From Cyprinodon diabolis (lineage: Eukaryota; Chordata; Actinopteri; Cyprinodontiformes; Cyprinodontidae): a stretch of DNA of 64,000 bases. The stretch spans positions 49,595,659 through 49,659,658 of the forward strand of contig CM060068.1 in assembly GCA_030533445.1 (NCBI GenBank). The letters are read 5' to 3'. The stretch's first letter is position 1; each line of letters opens with the position of its first letter. Position numbers and translations under genes: made by a program. The notes under the pieces are model-generated. The model was not told the origin of the DNA and did no database searches. It was given only the letters and a program-made list of their open reading frames with translations. Shown here piece after piece: positions 1-11,269 of the stretch.

Positions 1-64
1 TTCCTTTAATTCCAACAAAATATTCAAGTCTTTCTAAAAGAATATTATGGTCAACTGTATCAAT
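1..64 (-). mobile_element. Outer L2 LINE fragment, left half
   Basis: These bases match 1822-1885 inside the neighbouring L2 (reverse transcriptase region, minus strand). The sequence breaks into a (CAATT)n tail where a second L2 inserted. The continuation of this older copy reappears at 5044, so this is the left flank of a nested insertion. Confidence 0.8.
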
Positions 65-786
65 TCAATTCAATTCAGTTTATTTATATAGCGCCAAATT
101 CACAACACATGTCATCTCAAGGCACTTTACAGTTCAACCAGATCATACAGTCAAATTGATACAAAGTTTTCTATCTAAGGAAAACCAGTTGATTGCATTG
201 ACTCATTGACTCAAATACAATCCCTCACACTAAGCATGCTTGCTGCGACAGTGGAGAGGAAAAACTCCCTTTTAACAGGAAGAAACCTCCAGCAGAACCA
301 GGCTCAGTGTGAGCGGCCATCTGCCGAGGCCGACTGGGGTTCAAGGAGACAGAAGCAGAGATACAAAAAGCAGCTGTAAAAGGCAGCCCCGTCCAGGAAA
401 CACACAGCCAGGCAGACGAGCTCCAAGGCAGCTCCCATGCCAGAGGATGAAGAGAGCACATCCACCCAGCCACGGCCAGAGAAACAGGACCACACTGGAA
501 AACAGGCCAATCTCCAACATCTACAAACAAGGGTGTTGATGGAAGCAGCACAGCTGATGTTTCTTTCCTGGATGACGTCACAGCCAAACAGGAACAGACG
601 AGGCAAAGCTACTCTGAGGAAAAGCAGAGAGAGCAGAACGTTAGAGATTGAACTAACAGATTCTGCAGAATAGGAGAACAGAGAGAGAATGAAGCAGAAA
701 GATGAAATGGGGGTCCCTATGTCCTCCAAAAGTCTAAGCCTATAGCAGCATAACTTTAAAGACAGCTCAGGATAACCTGAGCCACC

Positions 787-1557
787 CTAACTATAAGCTT
801 TATCAAAAAGGAAAGTTTTAAGCCTAGTCTTAAAAGTAGACAGAGTGTCTGCCTCACGGACTAAAACTGGTAGTTGGTTCCACAGGAGAGGAGCCTGATA
901 ACTAAAAGATCTGCCTCCCATTCTACTTTTAGAAATTCTAGGAACCACTAGTAAACCTGCAGATTGAGAGCGAAGTGCTCTGTTAGGAACATAAGGAACA
1001 ATCAGATCTCTGATATAAGATGGAGCTTGGCCATTTAAGGCTTTATATGTGAGAAGGAGGATTTTAAATTCTATTCTTGATTTAACAGGAAGCCAATGAA
1101 GAGAAGCCAGGATAGGAGAGATATGATCTCTCTTTTTAATTTTCATCAGAACTCTGGCTGCAGCATTTTGGATCAGCTGAAGGCTTTTAACTACAGTTTG
1201 TGGACTTCCTGATAGTAAAGAATTACAATAGTCCAGCCTTGAAGTAACAAATGCATGGACTAGTTTCTCAGCATCACCCCTGGACAGGAGATTTCTAATT
1301 TTTGCAATGTTCCTCAGATGAAAGAAGGAAATTCTAGAAACCTCTTTGATCTGGGATTTAAATGACAGGTCCTGATCAAAAATAACACCAAGATTTTTTA
1401 CTTTATTATCTGAAATCAGTTTAATCCCATCCAAATGAAGTGACTGGCTAATCAGCTTCTTTTTCAGAGACTCTGGTCCAAAGACTATAACTTCTGTTTT
1501 GTCTGCATTCAGAAGCAGAAAGTTAAGAGTCATCCAGGTTTTTATGTCTTCAGACAT
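787..1557 (-). CDS. L2 ORF2 C-terminal part after a frameshift
   Basis: This is the remainder of the L2 reverse transcriptase (about 256 codons): a thumb-like region with [12 protein letters not shown], followed by the family C-terminal domain with [13 protein letters not shown] and LLWNQLP, ending near [15 protein letters not shown]. It overlaps the upstream ORF by 16 bp in another frame, which points to one indel near 1550 and not to a designed second protein. Together the two pieces give about 1,010 residues, normal for an L2 ORF2. Confidence 0.85.
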   Translation of the reverse strand: MSEDIKTWMTLNFLLLNADKTEVIVFGPESLKKKLISQSLHLDGIKLISDNKVKNLGVIFDQDLSFKSQIKEVSRISFFHLRNIAKIRNLLSRGDAEKLVHAFVTSRLDYCNSLLSGSPQTVVKSLQLIQNAAARVLMKIKKRDHISPILASLHWLPVKSRIEFKILLLTYKALNGQAPSYIRDLIVPYVPNRALRSQSAGLLVVPRISKSRMGGRSFSYQAPLLWNQLPVLVREADTLSTFKTRLKTFLFDKAYS

Positions 1558-3848
1558 GCCTGTAATCTATGTAATGGGTTAGCTTCTTCTGGATTTATAG
1601 ACAGATATAGCTGGGTATCATCAGCATAACAGTGGAAATTAATCCCATGCTGTCTAATAACTCTACCAATTGGGAGCATGTATAAAGTAAAGAGAATTGG
1701 TCCTAGCACTGATCCCTGTGGTACTCCACAGGTAACCTTTGAGCGTGTTGAAGATCTATCATTAACATAAACAAACTGAATTCGATCAGATAGATAAGAT
1801 TTAAACCAGTCTAGTGCTGTTCCTTTAATTCCAACAAAATATTCAAGTCTTTCTAAAAGAATATTATGGTCAACTGTATCAAATGCAGCACTAAGATCCA
1901 ACAGGACGAGCACAGATACGAGTCCATTATCTGAGGCCATGAGAATATCATTAGTGACTTTCACCAGAGCTGTTTCAGTGCTATGATGAGCTCTAAAGCC
2001 AGACTGAAACTCTTCAAAAAGTTCATTATGGTGTAAGTGGTCGCAAACTTGTTTGGCAACTACTTTCTCAAGAATTTTGGATAAGAAAGGAAGATTGGAT
2101 ATAGGTCTATAATTAACCAAGTCATCTGGGTCAAGAGACGGTTTCTTAAGCAGAGGTTTAATTACAGCAACCTTAAAAGCTTTAGGTACATATCCCTGTA
2201 ACAGAGATAGATTAATCACATCTAAAATGGAGGAGGAGATCAAAGGGAATACCTCCTTAAATAACCTGGTTGGAACTGGATCTAACATACAAGTTGAAGG
2301 CTTAGATGAAGACAATAATTTTGCTAATTCAGAAAGTTCAACTGGATCAAAGCAGTCTAAACCCGGTTCAGATTCCATGACTACCTCAGGTACAATCGCG
2401 GATAGAGGAGTGCTTATGATCTTATTTTTAATAAGATCAATCTTATTTATAAAGAATCCCATAAAATCATTACTGCTAACAGCAGGTGGAATGGACGGTT
2501 CAACAGAGCTATGGCTCTGGGTGAGTTTGGCAACTGTATTAAAAAGAAATCTAGGATTATTCTTATTCTCCTCTATTAATGAGGAGAAGTATGCTGCTCT
2601 TGCTTTACAAAGGGTGCTCTTATACAGCAGTAAACCATTTTTCCAGACTAGGAAGGACTCCCGCAGGCCTGTGGAGCGATATTTTCTCTCCAGTTTCCTA
2701 GCATTTTGCTTCAAAGTACGCAGCTCTGCATTAAACCAAGGAGCAAGCTTTCTATTTTCAACGGTTTTCATTTTCAAGGGAGCTGCGTTGTCTAAGGCAG
2801 TACGCAGAGAACTAGCAACCCCATCAACAAAATCATCAACCTGTGAAGGGGAATAAGCTATGCTTTTGCACTCTGCAGCACTGCTCAGCGACACAGAGGA
2901 GAGAGAAAGTGAAGCAGATTCTTTAAAATTTATAACTGCACCATCTGATAAAGATCTACTAAAATTGAACCTTCTTTTGGGGGAGGAGAACTCTGTTAAA
3001 GTAATCCTGAAGGTTATTAGAAAGTGGTCAGAGAGGACAGGGTTGTGAGGAAATACTGTTATTTCTTCACATTCTATGCCGTATGTCAGCACAAGATCCA
3101 AAGTATGAAGATGAGAATGTGTGGGACTATTCACATTTTGAACAAAGCCAATAGTGTCTAAGATAGCATTAAAGGCTGCTCTTAAGCTATCGCCTTCAAT
3201 GTCAGCATGGATGTTAAAATCTCCCACTATGATGACCCTGTCAGTATTTAATACCAAATCAGAAAGGAACTCTGAAAACTCATCTAAAACTTCAGAGTAA
3301 GGACCTGGCGGACGATACAAAGTTACAAAAAGAAGAGGTTTTCTTGCCTTGAAATTTGGATGAGGGAAATTAAGGGTTAAATGTTCAAAAGAGTTGTAGG
3401 TATTAACTGTTTTGGGAGTAATCAGTAAGTCAGACTGGAAGATTGTTGCTACTCCTCCTCCTCGCCCAGAACTTCTGGGTATGTGAAAATTTAAATAGCT
3501 TGAAGGAGTTGCCTCGTTTATGCTCACATAATCCTCTTGCTGCAGCCAGGTTTCTGTAAGGCAAAACAAGTCAATGTGATTATCACAAATCAAGTCATTA
3601 ACTAGCAGACTTTTAGAGGAAAGAGATCTTATGTTAAACAGACCGCATTTAATTGTTTTAACTTTTTCCCCAATTGGAGTTATTTTGATTTTAATTAGAT
3701 TATCATGATTTACTCCTTTGGGAGTCTTTGCTAATTTATTAGATTTTGGTCGTGGGCAAGACACTGTCTGGATGGAGTAAAGAGTGGGTAACAGTAGAGA
3801 AGCTGCAGAGATGTGTGTTAAACTACAACTCTGCTTCCTGGTCTGCAC
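1542..3848 (-). CDS. L2 ORF2: AP endonuclease and reverse transcriptase, first part
   Basis: This 768-codon ORF holds the APE-type endonuclease followed by reverse transcriptase. Endonuclease motifs seen are LFNIRSL, LTETWL, GRGGGVA, YRPPGPY, GDFNIH and LSDHF. Reverse transcriptase motifs are [43 protein letters not shown] and the catalytic YADD. These assign it to the L2/CR1 group. It would nick the target and prime reverse transcription of the element RNA. The frame runs into a stop just after the YADD region, where a single-base shift moves the rest of the protein into the ORF at 787-1557. Confidence 0.9.
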   Translation of the reverse strand: MQTRKQSCSLTHISAASLLLPTLYSIQTVSCPRPKSNKLAKTPKGVNHDNLIKIKITPIGEKVKTIKCGLFNIRSLSSKSLLVNDLICDNHIDLFCLTETWLQQEDYVSINEATPSSYLNFHIPRSSGRGGGVATIFQSDLLITPKTVNTYNSFEHLTLNFPHPNFKARKPLLFVTLYRPPGPYSEVLDEFSEFLSDLVLNTDRVIIVGDFNIHADIEGDSLRAAFNAILDTIGFVQNVNSPTHSHLHTLDLVLTYGIECEEITVFPHNPVLSDHFLITFRITLTEFSSPKRRFNFSRSLSDGAVINFKESASLSLSSVSLSSAAECKSIAYSPSQVDDFVDGVASSLRTALDNAAPLKMKTVENRKLAPWFNAELRTLKQNARKLERKYRSTGLRESFLVWKNGLLLYKSTLCKARAAYFSSLIEENKNNPRFLFNTVAKLTQSHSSVEPSIPPAVSSNDFMGFFINKIDLIKNKIISTPLSAIVPEVVMESEPGLDCFDPVELSELAKLLSSSKPSTCMLDPVPTRLFKEVFPLISSSILDVINLSLLQGYVPKAFKVAVIKPLLKKPSLDPDDLVNYRPISNLPFLSKILEKVVAKQVCDHLHHNELFEEFQSGFRAHHSTETALVKVTNDILMASDNGLVSVLVLLDLSAAFDTVDHNILLERLEYFVGIKGTALDWFKSYLSDRIQFVYVNDRSSTRSKVTCGVPQGSVLGPILFTLYMLPIGRVIRQHGINFHCYADDTQLYLSINPEEANPLHRLQACLKT

Positions 3849-3857
3849 CCTGGGTGG

Positions 3858-4721
3858 TCAGGGTTTTGGAGGACTAATAAATGTGGCCAGATTCCTAGAA
3901 AGAAGAGCTGCACCATCCAAAGTGGGATGGATGCCGTCTCTCCGAATCAGACCAGGCTTTCCCCAAAAGGATTGCCAATTATTAATGTAGCCCACGTTGT
4001 TTTCAGGACACCACCTAGACAACCAGCGGTTGAATGACGACATGCGGCTAAACATGTCATCACTGGTCAGATCAGGGAGGGGACCAGAGAAAATTACGGA
4101 GTCCGACATTTTTTTGGCAAACTTACACACCGAAGCAACACTAATTTTAGTGACCTCCGATCGGCGTAACCGGGTGTCATTACCACCAGCGTGAATAACA
4201 ATCTTACTGTATTTAACCTTATCCTTAGCCAGCAGTTTCAGGTAGGATTTGATGTCGCCCGTTCTGGCCCCCGGCAAACATTTGACTATGGTCCCTGGTG
4301 TCTCTAATGCCACGTTTCTGACTATGGAGCTGCCAATCACCAGAGTGGGCTTCTCAGTGGGTGTGTCACTGAGTGGGGAAAACCGGTTAGAAACGTGAAC
4401 GGGTTGGTGGTGACCAGTGGGCAGAGATCCACGACTACGCTTTCTGCGTACAGTTACCCAATCGCCTGGCTGCTCAGGCACTTTTGGAGGACAGCTACTT
4501 GGGGGGCCTACTTTAACTCCTGGATGTTCAACAGCCTGAAGCCTGGATTCTAACTCTGACACCCTCGCCTCCAAAGCTACAAAAATACTACACTTATTAC
4601 ACATCCCATTATCACTAAAGGAGGCAGAGGAATAACTGAACATCTGACACAGAGAGCAGGAGAGAGGAGAGGAAGAAGGAAGAGTTGGAAAAGAGTCAAG
4701 GGAGGGAGAGAGAGAAGCCAT
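3858..4721 (-). CDS. L2 ORF1 protein with SGNH esterase domain
   Basis: This 287-residue ORF1 product begins at the first ATG after the 5' UTR. Residues 37-62 include a CNKC motif and a heptad-like stretch that may be a short coiled coil. Residues 125-285 form an SGNH/GDSL-type esterase: a GSS serine block at 130-132, GGND at 179-182 and a DGIHP block at 262-266 supply the expected Ser, Asn, Asp and His. Esterase-type ORF1 proteins are known from CR1/L2 LINEs, where the protein is thought to bind the RNP or membranes; the exact role is not established. All catalytic positions look intact. ORF2 starts 9 bp downstream, so translation coupling is plausible. Confidence 0.85.
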   Translation of the reverse strand: MASLSPSLDSFPTLPSSSPLSCSLCQMFSYSSASFSDNGMCNKCSIFVALEARVSELESRLQAVEHPGVKVGPPSSCPPKVPEQPGDWVTVRRKRSRGSLPTGHHQPVHVSNRFSPLSDTPTEKPTLVIGSSIVRNVALETPGTIVKCLPGARTGDIKSYLKLLAKDKVKYSKIVIHAGGNDTRLRRSEVTKISVASVCKFAKKMSDSVIFSGPLPDLTSDDMFSRMSSFNRWLSRWCPENNVGYINNWQSFWGKPGLIRRDGIHPTLDGAALLSRNLATFISPPKP

Positions 4722-5043
4722 AGCAATGCTAAGCTAGCGCTAGCCTAGGCTAGCTACTCCTTGCTATCAGAAATAAAACCGTGTGAAACTGACAAGTGCT
4801 CAGTAGAAAAGTGCAGCAGAAGGTGCTATGTTTTAAACTAGTCAGTTAGAGTTACTTAGATACAGAGATATCACAGAGAAAATAACTTAACTTCAGATGG
4901 AGTTCCTCTGGAAAGCTGCAGCAGCTGCACACTCAGTTAATCCAAACAGGAAGTGAACAGGTCCAAACAGGAAGCAGGTCCAAACAGGAAGCAGCTCAAC
5001 TCAACACATGCTCAACCGCAGAGGAAGGAGTGCGCACTGTGGG

Positions 5044-5116
5044 CCGCACTAAGATCCAACAGGACGAGCACTGATACAAGTCCATTATCTGAGGCCATGA
5101 GAATATCATTAGTTCA
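5044..5116 (-). mobile_element. Outer L2 LINE fragment, right half
   Basis: This segment matches 1892-1958 of the inner L2 and continues the copy interrupted at base 64. About 6-8 bases of the target are missing between the two halves. The match stops at 5116 where a different LINE begins. Confidence 0.75.
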
Positions 5117-6357
5117 GAGGTCTGTATTCAGATGTATGCAGATGATACTGTCATTTATTCTCATGGTAAAAACACAAAGCAAGTTGCTGAAAAACTAACA
5201 CAGTCTATGGTCCATGTCTCTGAATGGCTGAATCCATCTTGCTTAAAACTTAATGTAAATAAACTGTTTCAATGAATTTTTCTAAATCCAACAATGCAAA
5301 TCATGTCGAAGACATTTATGTGACAGGGAAAAAAAAAAGTTGTGTCAGAATTCAAATACCTAGGCATCCTAATAGACTCTAAACTAACTTTTAAATCCTA
5401 GGTCAAAAAGGTGTGCAATAGAGTCAAATTCAATATTACTAATTTCCGTTTCATACGATCAAACTTGTGACTCCAGGCAGCTAAAATGTTCAGGTACAGT
5501 ATGGTTCTGTCGCACATCACCTACTGTCTTACAACCTGGTCTCAGGCAAATAAAACCTCACTAAAACCTTTAGAATCTCTTTACAAACAGACAATAAAAA
5601 ATTGGGATAAAAAAAACCATCAAAATATCACCATTGTGACAATTTACTAAAAAACATAAGCTTCTAAGCTGGGAAAATGTCATCAAGTATGCAAACCTCT
5701 GTTTTACAAAATAATCCATGGTCTGTCATCTCCTCCACTCAGTCAGTTTGTGACAATCAGGAACACGGCAACATTAACACGAGGGTCGGCTAGAGGAGGC
5801 TGTGTTGTTCCTCTGCGTAAAAGTGCTTTTAGTCAAAGAACCTTTGCAGTTACAGCATCTCAGGAATGGAACTCTGTCCCTCACAACATCAAAGGAATCA
5901 CAACATTCACTATTTTCAAAAAACATCTAAAAAATTGGCTCATAACACATCAGTCATGTCAGCATTAGTTGAATGTCTATCAATAACAAGCCATGCTGCC
6001 ACTTGTGTCTCTGCTGTGTGTATGTGTATACGTGTGTATGTATGTGTGTATGTATATTAATATATGTATTTATATATATTTATATGTACATAGTTTTAAT
6101 GTTTTATTCTATTTTATGAATCTCTGTAGTCCAGCGAACAGTTATTCTGTATTTTTAAATCAGTTATAGCTGTTTTTATTTCTTTATATATTTGTATTTT
6201 ACATTGTAGCATGCTTACTGTTGTGTTTTTTAGGAAAACAATTTTAAGATCGGTCCAGGGACAAAAGTTGAAAAATAGCCTTTTGGCTAATTCTGGTGCA
6301 TTTGCAGGAATGCTTTTTAATGTACACTGTCCCTGTCAAATAAATAAATAAATTAAA
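5117..6357 (+). pseudogene. Rex1-like LINE 3' portion, degenerate
   Basis: Plus-strand translation gives a reverse transcriptase tail: MYADDTVIYSHG, then EFKYLGILIDSKLTF, LSHITYCLTTW, LESLYKQT and a C-terminal block with VPLRKSAFSQRTF and EWNSVPHNI ending in WLITHQSCQH. Several stops and frameshifts break the ORF. The 3' end TGTCCCTGTC followed by (AAAT)n is a typical tail. I assign it to the Rex1 group of CR1-like fish LINEs from this C-terminal pattern. The 5' end is truncated at the junction with the older L2. Confidence 0.7.
6003..6095. repeat. TG/TA-rich microsatellite
   Basis: An imperfect run of TGTGTATG and TATATTTA-like units in the 3' UTR of the Rex1-like LINE. Confidence 0.6.
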
Positions 6358-6549
6358 ATATTTATGAATCTCCACTAGTGTCAGCGTATTGAAAAGGATG
6401 ACAAAGAAAATCCAGTAAATCGGGGTTCCCCCTACTGTTGGTGGCGGATGGAAGTAGATGTTAACGTATTTCAGGTATGTGGTACTAACTGCTGTCAAAA
6501 ACCAGAACCTTGGACCCAGAATTCAGGCAAGACAGAAAGCTGGATAACG

Positions 6550-6933
6550 TCAGAAGCATTTATTTAAAAACAACGGATGTGAGTAGCTGTGGCTAGGGCA
6601 TCTAAGGTTGGAACCTCTGCAGGAAACACAGATTCTTAATTTATTTCTAACAGAATTTGATACATTTCCTAAAAGATTTATCATAGAAAATCCTGTTTTC
6701 TCTCTATTTAGTCTTGACTTTAAGTACTGACATTCTAATAACACATGTTCCACTGTTTCCATCTGATTACAGTGAATACAGGTCCCTGTTTCATGTTTCC
6801 CTGTTCTAAAAAGATAACTTTTCAATCTAGTATGACCAAGTCTAAATGGAGATATGACTACTTCTTCTTTCCACCTTCCATTGATACTACTGTTACCTCC
6901 AACAGTCCTTTGAATTTTATATAAATCTCTACC
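6550..6933 (-). pseudogene. I/Nimb-like LINE C-terminal fragment
   Basis: A minus-strand ORF encodes ISPFRLGHTRLKSYLF, then a Cys/His knuckle CIHCNQMETVEHVLLEC. This pattern follows the RNase H region in LINEs of the I/R1/Nimb type. The 5' side is cut by the Gypsy insertion at 6934; on the far side (about 11605-11635) the same frame stays open for about 12 codons. The clade assignment is an inference from this short region and from the RT fragment at 18.3-18.95 kb. The 6358-6549 stretch beside it has no recognisable coding content. Confidence 0.6.
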
Positions 6934-7645
6934 TGTCATGGTTGGTTTAGAAATCAAACCCACATGCAGAACACCACTTGGAGACTGATAAAAAGTTCAA
7001 CAGAGTTTATTAAAGGTTTGCACAGAGATAACATGAACTGGATTCTGGAAACTGGTCCGGGCAGGATTCTCAGGCGTCTGCAGAGACGGATAGTTTGATT
7101 AGCCAGGTTAACAGATTAGTTGTTGAGTTTTCAGATGTTTCTGAAAATACCTTGAAGAGGTCCAGGCTCTCTTTTCTGAGAGAGGGAACCGGTTGGGTCC
7201 AGAGACTGTTGGTTCAGCAGAGTGCTCAGCAGCAGCAGCGTCTAGCTTCTGACTTTCTAATGACAGACCTTGGTTTGAGGGATTAGCTCTTTCCTTAAGA
7301 GCAGCAGGTGGATTCCAGAGTGAGATCTTCAGGTTTGGCTATCTAGGGCAGGCAGGCAGGTAACAGGTTAAGCTCATCCAGAGCTTCAGACGAGAGACAG
7401 ATTTCCTATGAGCGAGAAGACAGAGGCAGGTTAGAATTGGGTTTCTCTTAGAGACAAAGATTCTAGTAGTTCAGAGGCTCAGGTTCGCTAACCAAACTTG
7501 GTCAACACTGCGGCGTTGAAGGAAGGTCTGGCTGCTGATTATATAGGCAGGTCTCCTGATGGGCTGATGGACGTCAGCTGTGCTGGAGGGCTCCAGCCCA
7601 GGAGATCCACAGCGCACTCTGCTGGAGAATCTCCAGAACCCAACA
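6934..7645 (-). repeat. 3' LTR of the Gypsy element
   Basis: About 712 bp, starting TGTCATGGTTGG and ending CAGAACCCAACA as written on the plus strand. It matches the truncated LTR at 11270-11599 and the solo LTRs at 20557, 33872 and 57660. A TTTATT near 7005 is the reverse complement of a poly(A) signal region. Confidence 0.88.
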
Positions 7646-7656
7646 GTACCCCCCTC

Positions 7657-8424
7657 TCAACGACCGCCTCTTAGCGGTCCCGATGATGTGGACGGGAGGG
7701 ACTTCTCGTAATCCTCGATCAAGGACGGATCGAGGATAAACGAGCCAGGAACCCAGGTGCGGTCCTCCGGATCGTAGCCCTCCCAGTCGATGAGGTACTG
7801 CCAACCGCGACCTCGCCGACGGGAGTCCACGATCCGGCGAACCGTGAAAGCCGGATGACCATCGATGTCCAGGGCGGGTGGAGGGGAGTCAGAAGGCGGG
7901 CACAAAGAACTAGTGACTACAGGCTTTATCTGGGAAACATGGAATGTCGGGTGGATGCGCAGAGAAGGTGGCAGGTGCAGGCGGACAGCAGAGAGGTTAA
8001 TTATGCGATCGATTTTGTATGGACCGATGAACCTGGGTGAAAGTCTCCTGGACATAGCCTTCAGGGGAATGTCTCGGGTCGACAACCAAACCTTTTGGCC
8101 TGGAGTGTAGTCAGGGGCAGGACGTCTCTTGGAGTCAGCAAACTTTTTGGTTGAGGCTGACGAGCGGGTGAGGGTTGTGATGGTATCCCTCCAAATACGT
8201 TGGCAGCGGCGGATGTGATGATGGACTGATCTGACCATTATCTCTTTCTCGTCTGCAGGGAAGAGTGGAGGCTGATACCCTATGGAAACTTGAAAGGGGG
8301 ATAAACCAGTAGAAGCAGATTTAAGGGAGTTATGAGCATACTCAATCCACGTCAGGAACTGACTCCAGTCAGTGGGATTGTTCGAAGTCAGACAGCGGAG
8401 AGTGGACTCGAGTTGCTGGTTCAT
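7657..8424 (-). CDS. Gypsy integrase C-terminus with chromodomain
   Basis: This 255-codon ORF begins at MNQQLE, just downstream of the conserved GYHPQSNG block that lies in the preceding ORF. Its first half is the integrase C-terminal region ([37 protein letters not shown]). Residues about 200-250 form a chromodomain ([20 protein letters not shown], then [14 protein letters not shown]), the part that in chromoviruses directs integration to marked chromatin. A frameshift at about 8421 separates it from the catalytic core, so integrase is broken. Confidence 0.88.
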   Translation of the reverse strand: MNQQLESTLRCLTSNNPTDWSQFLTWIEYAHNSLKSASTGLSPFQVSIGYQPPLFPADEKEIMVRSVHHHIRRCQRIWRDTITTLTRSSASTKKFADSKRRPAPDYTPGQKVWLSTRDIPLKAMSRRLSPRFIGPYKIDRIINLSAVRLHLPPSLRIHPTFHVSQIKPVVTSSLCPPSDSPPPALDIDGHPAFTVRRIVDSRRRGRGWQYLIDWEGYDPEDRTWVPGSFILDPSLIEDYEKSLPSTSSGPLRGGR

Positions 8425-9194
8425 CCTCTCTGTCTGCCATTAGATTGAGGATGGTAACCAGAGGTGAGAGAGGATTTGCTATTTAATGCAGAACAGAAAG
8501 CTTTCCAGACCTGTGAGATAAACTGGGGACCACGATCTGAGAAGATATCTTGAGGAATACCATGGAGGCGAAAAACATGCTTCACGAGGAGCTGAGCCGT
8601 CTGGAATGCAGTGGGGAGCTTTCTGAGGGGAATAAGATGACAGGCCTTGGAAAAACGGTCGACAATGGTTAGTATTGTAGTCATACCTCTAGAAATCGGG
8701 AGACCAGTGACAAAATCGACAGCAATATGAGACCAAGGACGGGTTGGAACAGGTAGAGGATGCAGCAGACCAGAAGGTGGTTGGTGGGAGGTCTTGTTCC
8801 TAGCGCAGATGGGACAAGCCAGAACGTACTCTTTGACGTCTTTATGCAGAGACGGCCACCAAAATTGCCTGTTTATGAGGGCGATGGTTCTGCTCACTCC
8901 AGGATGGGCCGAGAATTTAGCTGCGTGCATCCACTGGATGAGGCGGGATCTGACGGAAGACGGGACATACATTTTATTTGGAGGACCATTACCTGGGTCA
9001 GGTTCAGAAGCCAGGGCAGAGTTGATCAGATCAGTGATCTCCCAGGAAACGGCTCCAACGGTACATGAGGCAGGGAGAACAGGTTCGGGTGTCTCAGGTT
9101 GATCGGTGGAATAAAGACGAGAGAGAGAGTCGGGCTTGACGTTCTTGGAACCAGGTCTATAGGAAATGATGAGATTGAAGCGTGAGAAGAACAA
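8421..9194 (-). CDS. Gypsy integrase, zinc-binding and catalytic core
   Basis: The ORF opens in the end of the RNase H/tether region ([14 protein letters not shown]). It continues with the HHCC zinc module ([19 protein letters not shown]) and the catalytic core with Asp in [11 protein letters not shown] and Asp in FSDRGPQF. The expected Glu after GYHPQSNGQ lies beyond a frameshift: here the frame reads SNGRQRG and stops. It would insert the cDNA copy into host DNA but cannot do so as encoded. Confidence 0.88.
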   Translation of the reverse strand: MFFSRFNLIISYRPGSKNVKPDSLSRLYSTDQPETPEPVLPASCTVGAVSWEITDLINSALASEPDPGNGPPNKMYVPSSVRSRLIQWMHAAKFSAHPGVSRTIALINRQFWWPSLHKDVKEYVLACPICARNKTSHQPPSGLLHPLPVPTRPWSHIAVDFVTGLPISRGMTTILTIVDRFSKACHLIPLRKLPTAFQTAQLLVKHVFRLHGIPQDIFSDRGPQFISQVWKAFCSALNSKSSLTSGYHPQSNGRQRG

Positions 9195-9202
9195 AGACCA
9201 CC

Positions 9203-9433
9203 TTAAATGCCGTGGGTTGAATCTTTTTGCCGATTTGATATAAGCCAGGTTCTTGTGGTCTGTCCAAACCAGTACTGGATGCTCAGCCCCCTCGAGCCAG
9301 TGTCTCCATTCCTCCAGGGCGAGCTTAATGGCAAGAAGTTCGAATGACAGGGGTGAGTTTTCTGGTCAGAGTCTGATTGTTGAGATAAAACAGCTCCTAC
9401 ACCGGAATCAGATGCGTCCACCTCAAGGATGAA
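9203..9433 (-). pseudogene. Gypsy RNase H domain remnant
   Basis: The MDASDSGVGAVLSQ block marks the RNase H start directly after RT. An in-frame TAG separates it from the RT ORF (after PDPTK), and the following 220 bp drift out of frame ([17 protein letters not shown]) before the integrase ORF resumes. At least one stop and one indel inactivate it. Confidence 0.8.
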
Positions 9434-10186
9434 CTATTTCGTAGGATCAGGCTGAACCAAGATGGGGGCACTGGAAAAGAGTTTCTTTAATTTATTGAAG
9501 GCATTTTCGGCCTCAGGGGTCCATTGGAATGTTCTTTTAACAGAGGTAAGAGCTGTGAGGGGTAGAGCTGTCTTGCTATAGTTTCTTATGAACCTCCTAT
9601 AGAAGTTTGCAAAACCAAGAAATCTCTGGAGTTGCTTGCGGTTTTCAGGTGTAGGCCAATCCAGAACTGCCTTTATCTTGTCTTCTGATGGCTTCACCTG
9701 CCCGCCCTCGAGCACAAACCCTAGGAAAGTGACAGAATGTTGATGAAATTCACATTTTTCAGCTTTCACAAAAAGTTTATTTTCCAGAAGTCTCTGAAGG
9801 ACTAAACGAACATGTTTCCTGTGGTCTGAGAGGTTCTTGGAGTAGATCAAAATATCATCGATGTAGACAAAAACATTAAAAAAATCTCTGAGGACGTCAT
9901 TGACAAGAGCTTGGAAACAGGCAGGAGCATTTGTGAGGCCAAAAGGCATGACCAGGTACTCAAATTGCCCTAAGGGGGTCTTAAAGGCTGTCTTCCATTC
10001 ATCCCCTTCTCTTATTCTAAGGAGGTGGTAGGCGTTTCTTAGATCGAGCTTGTTGAACACTGTAGCACCTTGTACAGGTTCAAAAGCTGATGCCAGTAAT
10101 GGTAGGGGATATTTATTTTTGACGGTAATCTGATTCAAACCCCTGTAGTCAATACAGGGGCGCAGGGAACCATCCTTTTTACCCAC
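9434..10186 (-). CDS. Gypsy reverse transcriptase
   Basis: This 250-codon ORF carries all main RT motifs: [52 protein letters not shown], the catalytic [24 protein letters not shown] and [12 protein letters not shown]. These are diagnostic of Ty3/Gypsy RT. It ends at a TAG just before RNase H. The domain itself looks intact, so the decay is recent relative to that of most LINEs nearby. Confidence 0.92.
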   Translation of the reverse strand: MGKKDGSLRPCIDYRGLNQITVKNKYPLPLLASAFEPVQGATVFNKLDLRNAYHLLRIREGDEWKTAFKTPLGQFEYLVMPFGLTNAPACFQALVNDVLRDFFNVFVYIDDILIYSKNLSDHRKHVRLVLQRLLENKLFVKAEKCEFHQHSVTFLGFVLEGGQVKPSEDKIKAVLDWPTPENRKQLQRFLGFANFYRRFIRNYSKTALPLTALTSVKRTFQWTPEAENAFNKLKKLFSSAPILVQPDPTK

Positions 10187-10239
10187 AAAGAAAAAACCAG
10201 CACCGAGAGGAGATGAAGATGGGCGAATTATTCCAGCAG

Positions 10240-10830
10240 CTAGAGATTCATTGATGTATTTTCCATGGTTTCACGCTCTGGTTTGGAAATATTATACAAT
10301 CTACTGCTGGGAAGAGGGGCTCCTGGTAGTAAATCTATGGCGCAGTCATATGTTCTGTGAGGTGGAAGAGACGTCGCACTGACCTTACTGAAGACTGGTG
10401 CCAGATCATGATACTCGGGAGGAACAGAAGTAAGGTCAGGAGAGTCCATCTCCCCCCTACCTCTAGGGGACTGAATAGTAGGAGCTGCAGAACGAAGACA
10501 GGATTCGTGACAGGAGGTGGACCAGGATTCAATGTGGCGTTCAGCCCAGTTGATATGGGGGTTATGACGTTCCAACCACTCGAATCCAAGCACCAGAGGA
10601 GAGCAAGCTGAAGGAAAAACAAAAAACGTTATCATCTCCCGGTGGTTTCCAGAGATAAGCAGTTCTAAGGGTTGTGTCTGATGAGTGACTTGATGAAGCT
10701 TCTTTCCATCGATAGCAGAAACTCTGAGAGGTTTAGTTAAAAGGACAGTCTCAATTTTTAACTGCTGAACTAGTTCTGAATCAATAAGGTTTCTTTAACA
10801 GCCAGAGTCGATGAATGCTGATAAGGTGAG
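10240..10830 (-). pseudogene. Gypsy protease and protease-RT linker
   Basis: Minus-strand reading shows a retropepsin-like region: ALIDSGC at about 10800, then an out-of-frame stop, then LVLGFEWLERHNPHI typical of the protease C-terminus, followed by the linker up to RT (YHDLAPVFSK, LPPHRTYDCAIDLLPG). The active-site segment is interrupted by a stop at about 10796, so the protease is broken. The ORF at 10240-10635 covers only the C-terminal part. Confidence 0.78.
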
Positions 10831-10910
10831 ATTCTGGTTAGAAAAGAACAGAGTAGCAGGCAACAACAAATGAGGAGATTTCTCAGATCTTAGGTGGCCC
10901 GTCAGACTCC

Positions 10911-11267
10911 TCACATCCTCTGACGGGCCCTGGCTTTTGATTTAGCCGGGCATGAAGCAATAAAATGGCCAGTCTCACCACAATACAGACACAGTTTAGC
11001 TTTAAATCTCTGTTGCCTCTCTTCAGGGGATAGCCTGGTGTGTCCAATTTGCATGGGTTCGGCCTCCGCTCTTTCTGAAGAAGAGAAATGAGAGACTTGG
11101 ACAGGCGCTGGAAGAGTCTGATTCTTAGACCATGGCTTGGTACTGGGTTCTGGGGAACCGGAAAAAACAGAAGCATAATTAAATGCAGGAGTTGAAACAG
11201 GAAAATTCAGGTCTCTCTGCCTTGAGTGATTTCTAGTCCGAAGTCTGTTATCCAACCTGATGGTCAA
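10911..11267 (-). CDS. Gypsy Gag C-terminal fragment with zinc knuckle
   Basis: This fragment of about 118 codons contains one retroviral-type knuckle, [14 protein letters not shown] (CX2CX4HX4C), near its end, which binds element RNA in Gag. The matrix and capsid parts are absent because the deletion that fused gag to the 5' LTR remnant at about 11268 removed them. The initiator shown is simply the first ATG after the junction. Confidence 0.8.
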   Translation of the reverse strand: MTIRLDNRLRTRNHSRQRDLNFPVSTPAFNYASVFSGSPEPSTKPWSKNQTLPAPVQVSHFSSSERAEAEPMQIGHTRLSPEERQQRFKAKLCLYCGETGHFIASCPAKSKARARQRM

Positions 11268-11269
11268 AC

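Larger units (their letters stand above)
62..5043 (-). mobile_element. Near full-length L2 LINE retrotransposon
   Basis: Read on the minus strand, the order is 5' UTR (about 5043-4722, with three copies of a motif containing TCCAAACAGGAAG on the plus strand), ORF1, a 9-bp gap, ORF2, a 3' UTR and a terminal (TTGAA)n repeat next to base 62. At nearly 5 kb with both ORFs, this is close to full length, which is rare because L2 copies are usually 5'-truncated. The (TTGAA) tail and the terminal block ending in a GGCGCTATATAAATAAA motif recur in four other L2 3' ends of this window. It is inserted in another L2 copy. One frameshift in ORF2 is the only clear lesion. Confidence 0.9.

Noticed and set aside
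225..729. Minus-strand ORFs of 120-141 codons, repeated at 17042-17423
   Set aside because: They lie in the L2 3' UTR and are shared with non-coding L2 tails that differ in frame.
2227..2856. Plus-strand ORF of 209 codons
   Set aside because: It is antisense to the L2 ORF2, whose motifs are unmistakable on the minus strand.
10335..10622. Alternative ORFs over the Gypsy protease region
   Set aside because: They are other-frame shadows of the protease-RT linker.
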